NCBI GenBank assembly: GCA_023213315.1 | Contig: JAKCPI010009427.1 | Span: 186,001-250,000 of the forward strand | Source of the DNA: Euborellia annulipes | Lineage: Eukaryota; Arthropoda; Insecta; Dermaptera; Anisolabididae | Reading direction: 5' to 3' | DNA length: 64,000 nt | Shown here: positions 11,201 to 19,863 of the stretch, piece after piece | Layout of the letters: each line of letters opens with the position of its first letter | Numbering within the stretch: the stretch's first letter is position 1 | Program-made: the position numbers and the translations under genes | The notes under the pieces: model-generated | What the model was told of the DNA's origin: nothing | The model's input: only the letters and a program-made list of their open reading frames with translations | Database searches by the model: none

Positions 11201-12937
11201 TATAGGCGCGGACAGTGAAATTAAAGTTTATCCTTCAATTTTTATTTAGTTTCAAGTGATACAGTGTTCGAGATTGGAGCCTTGAGTTTGGTCAACTAAA
11301 CCACTATTTTTAAAATAAATAAATCATCTTTTTTTTTATGCAACTAAACTAAACTAGAAAACACTTCCGAAAGCTAAGCATTTAGTTGCCTAAGCCCACA
11401 GCTCCTTTTTCGAGTAGATCAGGCACTTGTGGCGCCCACTGTACTTGTCTTTACTACACTATAGAGAGTGTAGACATAAAACATCTAAAGTTACGTATAT
11501 AGGGTGTTTTTTTAAGCCCGATAGAGCTTTAAATTGTAAGACAACACAAAAAATTAAATTTTAATCAAAAACTTTTTTTATTCGAAAGATCAATACATGG
11601 CGTTAACTTTTGAAAATGATTTCGGGCATATGCCCACCGCGGCTATTCTTGACAAAGCGCATTCTGGACGTCCAATTTTAAGCCACTTTTTCGAGCACAG
11701 CTGGCCGTATGTCACGAATAACACGAACAATGTTGCCCTCCAAGGCGTCAATTGTTGCTGGTTTATCAGCATAAACTAGTGATTTCACGTAGCCCCACAA
11801 AAAATAATCGAGAGGTGTCAAATCACACGACCTTGGAGGCCAATTGACAGGTCCATTTCTCGAAATCAACTTATGGCCAAATTTTGATTTCAATAAGTCG
11901 ATGGTTGGGTTCGCCGTATGGCGCGGAGCCCCCCCCTTTTTAAAAAAAATCTCGTCCGGATTAATATCATACATATTTTCAAACAAAAAATCATTGATCA
12001 TGGTGCGGTAACGATCTCCATTGACCATAAGGCGAGCTCCGTCCGGCCTCATTTTTGAAGAAATAAGGTCCGATGATGCCACCAGGGTGTAAACTGCACC
12101 AAACGGTGCATTTTTCTGGATGTAATGGAGTATTTGGGGTCTCTTGTGGATTGATCTCACTCCATATGCGGCAATTTTGCTTATTAACAAACCCGTTAAG
12201 CCAAAAATGAGCCTCATCGCTGAACACAATTTTGCGATAAAACACGGGTCAGTTGCCAACTGCTTTCTTTAGAGCCCAATCGGCGAAAGAACGACGCATA
12301 TAATGGTCTCGTGACTTTAATTCCTGCACCAGCTGGATCTTATACGGGTGTAGCCCAAGATCTTTGCTCAAAATTTTCCACGTAGAGTACGGACAGAGCC
12401 CCAATTCCTGCGACCGACGACGAAGCGATAAATTTGGATCTTCTTCCACACTTTCGTATACAGCGGCGATATTCTCTTCAGTACGCATATTCCTTCGACG
12501 TGTTGGTGTTATTGCATCATTTAGAAAGTTTGTGGTGTGAAATCTATCCACATTTCGACGTATGGCTTGCTCAGATGAACGATTATGTACGCCATAAAAA
12601 TGACGAAGTCGTCTATAATTTGCGCGAATCGACGACTGATTTTCAAAATAAATTTGAATTATTTGTTAGCGTTGTTCAAGCGTGAGTCTATTTATGATGA
12701 TTTGTCAGAGTATACTGAAACAAATAAAAAAAAGTGTTTGATTAAAATTTAATTTTTTGTGTTATTTTTTACAATTTAAAGTTCTATCGGGCTTAAAAAA
12801 GTGTAATTAACGTTTTGACCATATATTACTCTATTATTGTAGATCTTTTTATAAAATTATATATAGCACAAACCTATTTTAATTCTGGCTCTATTCTAAT
12901 TGTTTGTTTCTTCTTTTTTTTAGGTCTCTTTGACTGA
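8238..12937 (+). CDS. RPLP1: 60S acidic ribosomal protein P1 (four exons)
   Basis: Join 8238-8309, 9559-9715, 10881-10982, 12924-12937 gives 114 codons, the usual length for P1. Exon 1 encodes [20 protein letters not shown]. Exon 2 begins [11 protein letters not shown] and includes the conserved [13 protein letters not shown]. Exon 3 is the Ala-rich hinge and the acidic KKEE tract. Exon 4 only completes the tail, so the protein ends [11 protein letters not shown], the stalk tail that contacts elongation factors and is recognised by anti-P antibodies. All junctions are GT-AG, with phases 0, 1 and 1. P1/P2 dimers form the ribosomal stalk with P0. Introns 2 and 3 carry transposons. A polyadenylation signal AATAAA lies at 13026-13031. 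Confidence 0.97.
9000..9240. mobile_element. hAT-like remnant in RPLP1 intron 1
   Basis: A locally GC-richer island holds AAGGGTCGGCAAACCAGCG and AGAGCCAAATT, motifs common at the ends of hAT-type non-autonomous elements. No matching second end is visible. Intron 1 is otherwise A/T. Confidence 0.35.
10045..10080 (-). repeat. tRNA-derived SINE fragment
   Basis: CCCTGGAGTCGAACCAGGAC is the minus-strand box B region also found at 44.9 and 45.6 kb. Only this end is present. Confidence 0.5.
10229..10443. mobile_element. MITE with CAGAGT(T)GGC ends
   Basis: CAGAGTTGGCAAGTTTTATC at the left mirrors ATAAAACCAGACTCTGGC at the right, with TTTTATACA/TGTATAAAA internal repeats. It lies inside the MITE at 9848-10655. 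Confidence 0.55.
11261..11452. mobile_element. MITE family C, copy 1 (CAGTG-type ends)
   Basis: Ends ACAGTGTTCGAGATTGGAGC and GGCGCCCACTGTA with internal TTAGTTGCCTAAG. A full copy lies at 40684-40901 (TACAGTCGACGCC...GAGTCGACTGTA). Confidence 0.6.
11499..12806 (-). mobile_element. Tc1/mariner-superfamily transposon in RPLP1 intron 3
   Basis: Terminal inverted repeats of roughly 70 bp: TTTTTTTAAGCCCGATAGAG at the left, the inverse CTATCGGGCTTAAAAAAGTG at the right, then ACAACACAAAAAATTAAATT and its mirror. The copy is 1.3 kb and full length in outline. The transposase reads on the minus strand, opposite to RPLP1, and is broken. Confidence 0.85.
11603..12690 (-). pseudogene. Broken Tc1/mariner transposase (DD-D type)
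   Basis: Reading from about 12690 downward: helix-turn-helix start (LTLEQR), [16 protein letters not shown], the [19 protein letters not shown] linker, then the catalytic domain [57 protein letters not shown], and a final [12 protein letters not shown] followed by TAA at 11603-11605. It resembles the arthropod transposases with a DUF4817-like N-terminus. Damage: nonsense codons after LTLEQR, at 12249-12251 (TGA) and at 11678-11680 (CAA to TAA); a frameshift near 12060; and loss of the second catalytic Asp, where QQDGAP has become KKGGAP beside a G-run. It cannot make active enzyme. Confidence 0.85.
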
Positions 12938-13025
12938 AGAAAAACAATTTCTAAACAAATTTATTAAAATTGTATATTTAATTTAAATTTATTAAAAACT
13001 AAGTATACTTATATTTTTATAATAT

Positions 13026-13031
13026 AATAAA
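13026..13031 (+). terminator. Polyadenylation signal for RPLP1
   Basis: AATAAA, about 90 nt after the RPLP1 stop codon and the first such hexamer there. Confidence 0.6.
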
Positions 13032-13204
13032 TATTAAATATGTGATTTTAATAAATTTTTTTTTAATTTTTAAAAGTTTTTAATTTTATACTACAATCTA
13101 CTCTCAAGAGTTTATTATTTCAGGATTAATGAATAATTCTATTTAGAGAGTAAGTAAGATTACTTCCTCAACCAAATTCCTCGTTAACACCTTTTAATTT
13201 CTGT

Positions 13205-13385
13205 CCAAGGGGGGTACAGGGGGGGAATCCCCCCCCCCCCCCAAAAAAAAATAAATTTCCTTTTTAAAATAAATTTTATTTTTTATATTAAAAAAAAAAA
13301 AAATTAAAAAATTAGATTTTTTTTTTCTTTTCACTAAAAATACTTCCTAAAAAAAAAAAATAAAAAAAAGGGGGGGGGCGAGACC

Positions 13386-13419
<34 letters not shown>

Positions 13420-13430
13420 TTTCTGTCCCA
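13205..13430. repeat. Low-complexity block with long C and G runs
   Basis: GGGGTACAGGGGGGGAATCC followed by C-, A- and G-runs ends in an unbroken C tract of more than 30 (13387-13419). The inverted G/C arrangement resembles the poly-G MITEs elsewhere, but the ends are not clear. Confidence 0.5.
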
Positions 13431-13734
13431 TAAAAATCCCCTATTTTATTTAAATAAATTATTTAACTAATATATATTTGTGTAAAACAATCAACTCTAT
13501 AAAACTTATTATATTAAGGTTAGTATTTTTGTTTTTTATTTAAAAAAAAAATTCATCAAATCACTAATTTATATTTTTTAGGAGAAAATCTTTAATGAAA
13601 TTCGTGAATTAATTAATGAATAGAAAATTTGTCTACCCTGTATATTGATTAAAAAAAAAAGCAAATTTTATGAAGGAGAATTCTTTGTTAAAGGTGAGAA
13701 TAGTTCATTTTTTTCTTAAAAACATTTAGTCGTT

Positions 13735-13800
13735 TCAATGATTATTAAAAAATGCATGTATTATCTTATGATACAAATGATTAAGAATTATTAAAATGAG
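13735..13800 (+). ncRNA. SNORD45-like box C/D snoRNA candidate, copy 1
   Basis: C-like AATGATTA at 13737, guide TGCATGTATTA at 13753-13763, D'-like CTTA at 13765, C'-like ATGATTA at 13777, D-like ATGA at 13796. The guide complements UAAUACAUGCA of 18S rRNA. The fifth base before CTTA pairs with the U equivalent to human U172, the SNORD45 target. Boxes deviate from RUGAUGA and CUGA. Sits in the intron 13694-13871. Confidence 0.55.
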
Positions 13801-14001
13801 ATATAATTATTACTTTTCGTTAAATTAAAAAAAAAAAATTTTTTTTAATATAATTGTTTTTGTTTTTTTAGGTTTTACTTATTATTTATTCATCAGTAAA
13901 TGAAATATATTTTCGAGATTCATAGCATTCTTCACTCTCTGCTGCTTAATAAATGTAAGAGATTTGTTTTCATTTATTTTTGAAAAATAAATAGAAAAAA
14001 A

Positions 14002-14070
14002 AACATGATTATAAAATAAATGCATGTATTATCTTATGGTATACAAATGATTAAAAAATATTTAAATGAA
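14002..14070 (+). ncRNA. SNORD45-like box C/D snoRNA candidate, copy 2
   Basis: CATGATTA at 14004, guide TGCATGTATTA at 14021-14031, CTTA after one base, ATGATTA at 14047, ATGA at 14066. Intron 13955-14154. Confidence 0.55.
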
Positions 14071-14295
14071 ATAAAATTTCAAAATTTATATAATTATCAT
14101 TTTATTTTTAAATATATATTTATAACATCTTTATTTATTTATTTTTTTTTTTAGGTGAAAAAATTTTTTTTAAAGGTAATGGATTAAAACTGACGAATAA
14201 AGAAAAAACTCAATTTTTCAATTTAAAAGGAGGAATTTTATTTTGGCACTTTGTTAAACGTAAGAATTTCTAATTTTTTCTCAAAAATTCATATT

Positions 14296-14556
14296 TATAT
14301 ATGGACCCTATTATGCAATGGTGTGTCAAAGACCAAACATCGAGTTATGAACATCAACATTAAAGTTTTTTTGTTTTCATTTGTTTATATATAATTTTTG
14401 TTGTCAATTGTGCAAGTAACATTAAATATAAATTTTTTTAGGACATCTTTCATAAAAAATACTATTGATTAAACCATTTGAAACAATATTCCGTGCTTAA
14501 CTCAATTTTGAATTTTTTGGTCTTTGACACACCATTGCATAACAGGGTCCATATAT
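14296..14556. mobile_element. Foldback MITE family E, copy 1
   Basis: TGGACCCTATTATGCAATGG at the left mirrors CCATTGCATAACAGGGTCCA at the right, then TGTGTCAAAGACC/GGTCTTTGACACA. It is inserted in a host intron; related copies at 15121-15381 and at the window end. Confidence 0.7.
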
Positions 14557-14571
14557 AAAATTAAAATCTAT

Positions 14572-14637
14572 TCAATGATTATCAAAAAAATGCATGTATT
14601 ATCTTATGATACAATGATTAAGAATTATTAAAATGAG
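14572..14637 (+). ncRNA. SNORD45-like box C/D snoRNA candidate, copy 3
   Basis: CAATGATTA at 14573, guide TGCATGTATTA at 14591-14601, CTTA, ATGATTA at 14614, ATGA at 14633. It lies downstream of MITE E within its intron (14260-14708). Confidence 0.55.
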
Positions 14638-14839
14638 ATATAATTATTACTTTTCGTTAAATTAAAAAAAAAAAAATTTTTTTAATATAATTGTTTTTGT
14701 TTTTTTAGGTTTTACTTATTATTTATTCATCAGTAAATGAAATATATTTTCGAGATTCATAGCATTCTTCACTCTCTGCTGCTTAATAAATGTAAGAGAT
14801 TTGTTTTCATTTATTTTTGAAAAATAAATAGAAAAAAAA

Positions 14840-14907
14840 ACATGATTATAAAATAAATGCATGTATTATCTTATGGTATACAAATGATTAAAAAATATTT
14901 AAATGAA
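14840..14907 (+). ncRNA. SNORD45-like box C/D snoRNA candidate, copy 4
   Basis: CATGATTA at 14841, guide TGCATGTATTA at 14858-14868, CTTA, ATGATTA at 14884, ATGA at 14903. Duplicate of copy 2; intron 14792-14981. Confidence 0.55.
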
Positions 14908-15120
14908 ATAAAATTTCAAAATTTATATAATTATCATTTTATTTTTAAATATATATTTATAACATCTTTATTTTTTTTTAGGTGAAAAAAATTTTTAAAG
15001 GTTATGGATTAAAACTGACGAATAAAGAAAAAACTCAATTTTTCAATTTAAAAGGAGGAATTTTATTTTGGCACTTTGTTAAACGTAAGAATTTCTAATT
15101 TTTTCTCAAAAATTCATATT

Positions 15121-15381
15121 TATATATGGACCCTATTATGCAATGGTGTGTCAAAGACCAAACATCGAGTTATGAGAAAATCAACATTAAAGTTTTTTGT
15201 TTTCATTGGTTTATATATAATTTTTGTTGTATTGTGCAAGTAACATTAAATATAAATTTTTTTAGAACATCTTTCATAAAAAAATACTATTAATTAAACC
15301 ATTTGAAACAATATTCCGTGCTTAACTCAATTTTGAATTTTTTGATCTTTGACACACCATTGCATAACAGGGTCCATATAT
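15121..15381. mobile_element. Foldback MITE family E, copy 2
   Basis: Duplicate of 14296-14556 carried along by the tandem duplication; TGGACCC at the left, GGGTCCA at the right. Confidence 0.7.
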
Positions 15382-15396
15382 AAAATTAAAATCTAT

Positions 15397-15462
15397 TCAA
15401 TGATTATCAAAAAAATGCATGTATTATCTTATGATACAATGATTAAGAATTTATCAAATGAG
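15397..15462 (+). ncRNA. SNORD45-like box C/D snoRNA candidate, copy 5
   Basis: CAATGATTA at 15398, guide TGCATGTATTA at 15416-15426, CTTA, ATGATTA at 15439, ATGA at 15458. Sequence beyond this copy differs from copies 1 and 3. Intron 15085-15534. Confidence 0.55.
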
Positions 15463-16086
15463 AAGAAAAAATTTTTATTTAATGATCATAATATTTTTAT
15501 TTGTGTTTTAATATAAATTGGAAATTTTTTTCAGGATATATTGAACAAAATTTATGCCAAGGAAATCCTTAATTAGTCGTCTCAATCTCTACTTTAAACG
15601 TAAGAATCATTATTTTTGAATACTATACCTATATCTAGTAAAAGCATGTCCAACCCTCGGGTTACATCGAACCTCTAAACGATTTGCCATTTTATATAGG
15701 TCTATTAAATTTTAATATTTAAATATATTTTAATTATTTATATAATTAGAACAAGGATCTTTGCACCAAGGAGATTAAATAAAACAATACTTTCTCTCTC
15801 TATATATATTTCATATATGGGGTAAGAGAAACTAAAAAATTAATTTATTAGTGATTTATGGCCGGCGTTCAACATCCTTCCTCCTCTGGAACATCCATCC
15901 AAAGGATAAGCAGAGTTAGGCATTTTTTGATTACATATAAGATATGGTGGGTTTTGTTGTTCTTGCCAGGCCGGTATAAAATTTATATAGGACAAAATAT
16001 TAATTAAAATTTATTCTTTCTTGCTTTTGATGATATTGAAATAAAACTTTAAATTACAAAAACAAATACAATTATAAATCATATTA

Positions 16087-16326
16087 TTATGGGAGTTTTC
16101 AATTATAGATCACATTTGTATTAATTATTTATTAAAATATAAATACTGTACAAAGTTTCGACTGCTTATTCTGCAGTCGATTCTGTTCACTTGAGTATAA
16201 GCAAGTGCAAGAAAACGATTATTGAATAAATAATCGAAACGTTGTACAGAATTTATATTTTTAATAAATAATTATTACGAAATGTGGTCTATAATTACTT
16301 GGTAAAAACTCCCATAATAATAATAA
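16087..16326. mobile_element. Palindromic MITE family G, copy 1
   Basis: ATTATGGGAGTTTTCAATTA mirrors TAAAAACTCCCATAATAATA; inside, CTGCTTATTCTGCAG and CGAAACGTTGTACAG. A full copy lies at 41696-41935 and a short one at 52963-53090. Confidence 0.65.
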
Positions 16327-16465
16327 TACAACCACAAAAGCTTTAATAAAAATCCTATATAGGACTATTAAAAATTATTTTCTATATTAAAAAAATTAAT
16401 CGTTTCTGGAATATTATTGTAAAGATTTTAGGCTGATCTAATAGTAAAATAATAATAATAAAAAC

Positions 16466-16533
16466 TCATGATTATTAATAAAATGCATGTATTATCTTAT
16501 GATATACAAATGATTAAAGGATATTTCAATGAA
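16466..16533 (+). ncRNA. SNORD45-like box C/D snoRNA candidate, copy 6
   Basis: CATGATTA at 16467, guide TGCATGTATTA at 16484-16494, CTTA, ATGATTA at 16510, ATGA at 16529. Flanks are unrelated to copies 1-5, but the guide is unchanged. Intron 15600-16606. Confidence 0.55.
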
Positions 16534-17050
16534 AAAAAAAATTTATATGTATTTTGTAATCATTTTATTTAATATATGATATTAATAAAAATATTTCATT
16601 TTTCAGGACATGAAAAAAAGAAGATTTTTGAGTGAGAGAAAGAAATTTATATTTGTTTAGTTTGCTATTTCATGAATTAGGCAATTTTTTGTCGAATTTG
16701 TGAAATAATTTTAATGTCTAATTCACGTGAATCGCCACAGGTTTCATAGATAATATAAAAATATTGAAACAATTTGTCCCCATAATTATTTCACAAATTA
16801 CGCAATCGTTTTGCCGATTTCAAAAATTGGCCAATTTTATGAAATCATACTAAACATCTCATAAATGAATGGATTCCGATAAATGAAATTGATAGAGTAT
16901 ACGATTACAAAAATTTGAAAATTTTTTAAAAACAAAAAAATTAAAAATTATGGCGAATCATTTAAATATGATAAATTAAATAGAATTCTGAGGATTTTTT
17001 GTTAAATGTAAGATATTTAAATATTTTTATTTTTTTTTATATAAACAGAT

Positions 17051-17117
17051 TTCAATGATTATTAAAAAGCATGTATTATCTTATGGTAGACATATGATTA
17101 AAAATTGTATTTATGAG
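17051..17117 (+). ncRNA. SNORD45-like box C/D snoRNA candidate, copy 7
   Basis: CAATGATTA at 17053, guide GCATGTATTA at 17069-17078 (one base shorter match), CTTA, ATGATTA at 17094, ATGA at 17113. The most diverged copy; intron 17008-17203. Confidence 0.5.
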
Positions 17118-17772
17118 AATATTTATTATTTAAACAAATTAAAAATGTTTTTTATATTTCAATTAAATTAATTAATTAAAATTTGTTTTTATATTTGTTT
17201 TAGGGTAAAGAATATCTATATCTTTATTTTGTAAAATTCCATTTGAGGGAAATGATTCAAAATTTTGTAAGAGACAACAAAATTCTCGATTTTTTTTTAG
17301 GAGGTGAGTATTTTAAATCTTTCTTTAATATTTTTCAGTCTTGGTGCTAAAATCGATCCATTATTTTCACATTTTTCAACTTCAACTGCCATGTTGTGAA
17401 TTTCTACTTAAATTTTTTTTTTATTATAACTACAATAATATATCTCTTATGTTTATTATTTATTGATAGATTATATTAAAGTATGTTTAAATAATTAAAT
17501 GTCTAATTTTTTAATTCGTTTATAAGAATAAAGACTATACTTCCTTTTTTTCCAATTTTAATAGAGTAATTTTGGTCTGCTGAATATGAAAATATTTTTT
17601 TTTTGAATTGACTCATATAAATAATAATAAAATGAATTATAAAAAAACAAACATTTGAATAAGATTTATGAAAAACGTTTTGTTTTCAATAACTAATTCA
17701 TCAATTTTAATTATTTGTAGTTGATCAGCTCGAGACGAACAAGAGACTGTAAATTATTATAGTTAGGTCTAT

Positions 17773-17966
17773 AGGTATGCGTTTTCTACTTGTGATTATT
17801 TCATTGTTTAAAAAAAAAATATATAGACCCTATTTTTTAATAGAAATGTTCGTGGTTAAAACCTAGAAAATTTCCAATAAAGATTTTCATTTTCTTTTAT
17901 AAATACAATTAAATAATCACATGAATAAAACGCGTGGATGGGACTTAATATTGACCCTCACTGTAC
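17773..17966. mobile_element. MITE family A (TACAGTGAGGG ends), copy 1
   Basis: TATGCGTTTTCTACTTGTGA at the left; GACCCTCACTGTACA at the right; internal ATTATTTCATTGTTT and its mirror. Other copies: 27588-28738, 46840-46976, 60767-60800 (end only), 61022-61240. Confidence 0.65.
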
Positions 17967-18099
17967 ATATATAGAAAATTTCTTTTATTTTTTCCCCTCC
18001 ATTATCTTAAATTTTACTAATAATCTAATAGTTTAAATTTTATGCTATCCAGGCAAAAATAGCTGTTGGGAATTTTCCAAAATAGCATAATACATTTAT

Positions 18100-18330
18100 T
18101 AGAAGCCCACTCGGCGGGCTGCAAAATGAGAAGAGGCCTACCGAGGGGTGGGGGTTGGGGGCGGTCCGCCCCAGGCCCCGAGCCGGCATAGGCCTCCCAA
18201 TATTTGTCTTTGAGAGGGCTCTCAGGGTTCAGGAATATATGGTATTTTAAAAATATTTTTGTGTATGGAGGAGGGAGATATTTAAAAATGAGTTCGCCCC
18301 CCCCCCCCAGAACAATTCAATATACACATC
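18100..18330. repeat. GC-rich repeat with C run
   Basis: GGCGGTCCGCCCCAGGCCCC is followed by TTGTCTTTGAGAG, GAGATATTTAAAAATGAG and a C-run. The second half recurs at 45845-45965. Type not recognised. Confidence 0.45.
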
Positions 18331-18484
18331 TGTTTTTTCAAAATAGGCCTATATAGAAAAAATAAATACTTTCTTTACACGATCAGTCAGACTGTCAGTA
18401 TTTGGTCGGAATGGCGGCAAGACTGAAGGACTAATGACCATTTTCTTTTTGTTTTTCATAGTTACTTAGTGGCAGGGAACTAAT

Positions 18485-18785
18485 GGGGCCCCTACACGAT
18501 CAATCATACTGACAGTATTTGAGCGAATTGGCGTTTTGATTGAACGTGTATGGGCAAGACTGAAGACTGATGGCCGTTTTCTTTTTGTTTGTTTTATTGT
18601 TAATTAGTGGCAGGGAACAAAGTTAGTTTAGTTAAGAACAAAAATTAGTGGCTTCCCACAGTCGAATGACCTAAAAATAACTTGATTCTGACTGCTAATC
18701 TCAATGCTGCGTGTAAAATTATATTTGAATGAAGAAAATACTGACGGTTGGGCTGATTGAGTCAGACTGATCGTGTAAGGGCCCC
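18485..18785. mobile_element. hAT-type MITE, GGGGCCC(T/C)TACACGATC ends
   Basis: GGGGCCCCTACACGATCAAT mirrors GACTGATCGTGTAAGGGCCC. A partial duplicate of the left half (CACGATCAGTCAGACTGTCA) lies at about 18375-18480. Confidence 0.7.
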
Positions 18786-19012
18786 GAAAATATAATTGAA
18801 CAAAGATGTGAAAATATCCATACACAAATGTAATCTTCAATGGACAGCAAAATAAAAGAAAATTGGTATTACCAAACTCATCAACTCCAGTCCTATACGG
18901 ACAAATAAAAATCTCAATAAGGCCACTATGTTCATATGTGAATGCCACAGGAATAAAAAAAACTTAAATAATTTGTTATTAAAACATTTGAACTTCGAAC
19001 CCAGATCCCTTT

Positions 19013-19190
19013 CTTCAGTCATTAGTGTCAGAACTGACACGTTCTGGTTACTCGAAGTAGTAATTTTCATGGTAATAATACTGAGGTAGTTTCCCGTTTC
19101 CTTCTTCAGGAGAAGGCATCTAAAATTGAATTGGCTAATTTTTTGGTGGATTAGAACGAAACTCAAGTTGCCTTCAAATCAGGATTTCAT
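19013..19190 (-). repeat. tRNA-derived SINE family 1, copy 1
   Basis: CAGTCATTAGTGTCAG, ACACGTTCTGGTTACTC, ATACTGAGGTAGTTTCCCGT and TTCAGGAGAAGGCATCT are shared with 51303-51516 and 63727-63855. The tRNA-like head is truncated here. Confidence 0.65.
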
Positions 19191-19323
19191 GTCAAAAACT
19201 ATCCCAATAGAAGAATTAAAGAATATAATAGTAGATCGACTATTAAAAACAAAACCACTAATGCAGACAGTAAATAACTTATAAAAAATATATTCGGTAG
19301 TTGCCTATAGCTGGGAATCACAG

Positions 19324-19626
19324 ATGAGGACGATAAGGAGAAAAAAACAAGATTCCGTTTTCTCTGTCACTACTTCATTTTATTTGCAAATATTTCGGCT
19401 CCTATACAGAGGCCATCTTCAGGGCATATATGAAGATCATGATACTGACATAGAACGACCAGGCACGAAGCTTATGCGCTCAATTGTTCTCAAATATATT
19501 TTTACTAAATTGACAATCTCTCTCATAATGCACTGAAGATGGCCTCTGTATAGGAGCCGAAATATTTGCAAATAAATTGTAGTGAAAGAGAAAACGGAAG
19601 ATGGTTTTTTTCTCCTTATCGTCCTT
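19324..19626. mobile_element. Inverted pair with hammerhead-like motifs (Penelope-like?)
   Basis: Arms of about 95 bp (AGGACGATAAGGAGAAAAAA and its mirror) face each other. Each carries CTGAAGATGGCCTCTGTATA followed by GGAGCCGAAA, on the minus strand at 19390-19425 and on the plus strand at 19544-19578. This is the CUGAnGA-helix II-GAAA layout of minimal hammerheads in Penelope-like elements. No reverse transcriptase is present. Confidence 0.5.
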
Positions 19627-19863
19627 AAAAAATATATCCTCAAGCATATGTCAACTAATCACTTCTGAAAATGGCAGCAATAAGGAAATGTACATAAAGA
19701 GTTAAAATGTTAATTTTAATTTTTATCAAACTTTAAAATGTCTTTATTTAAAATTTTACATCAATGGAAAAATAAATAAATATTAATTGTACTAATATTT
19801 GACTTTTATTATATTATAAATAATGCAAAAATAACAATCAATATATTAAAATCAACTTAATGA

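Larger units (their letters stand above)
13735..15396 (+). repeat. Tandem duplication, ~835-bp unit, two copies
   Basis: 13735-14570 and 14571-15396 are near-identical and colinear, each holding two exon-like blocks, two snoRNA-like elements and one MITE E. For example GGTTTTACTTATTATTTATT starts at 13871 and again at 14708. The start of a third unit (copy 5 element) follows and then diverges. Confidence 0.9.
13582..17303 (+). ncRNA. Candidate non-coding snoRNA host gene (UHG-like), at least 8 exons
   Basis: Exon-like blocks bounded by polypyrimidine-AG and GT(A/G)AG sites: 13582-13693, 13872-13954, 14155-14259, 14709-14791, 14982-15084, 15535-15599, 16607-17007, 17204-17303; a further acceptor lies at 17720 and a further donor at 13519. 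Every block has stops in all frames, so the spliced RNA would not code. Each of the seven introns between them holds one copy of the same element (separate entries), which is the layout of UHG/GAS5-type host genes. Blocks 2 and 4, and 3 and 5, are duplicates. Insertions have enlarged some introns and probably block 7. Transcription on the plus strand is inferred from splice-site polarity. It begins just downstream of RPLP1, so read-through or an own promoter are both possible. Confidence 0.55.

Noticed and set aside
18628..19166. Two overlapping minus-strand frames of about 106-109 codons
   Set aside because: They lie over a hAT-type MITE end and a SINE; composition is A/T-driven with no domain.
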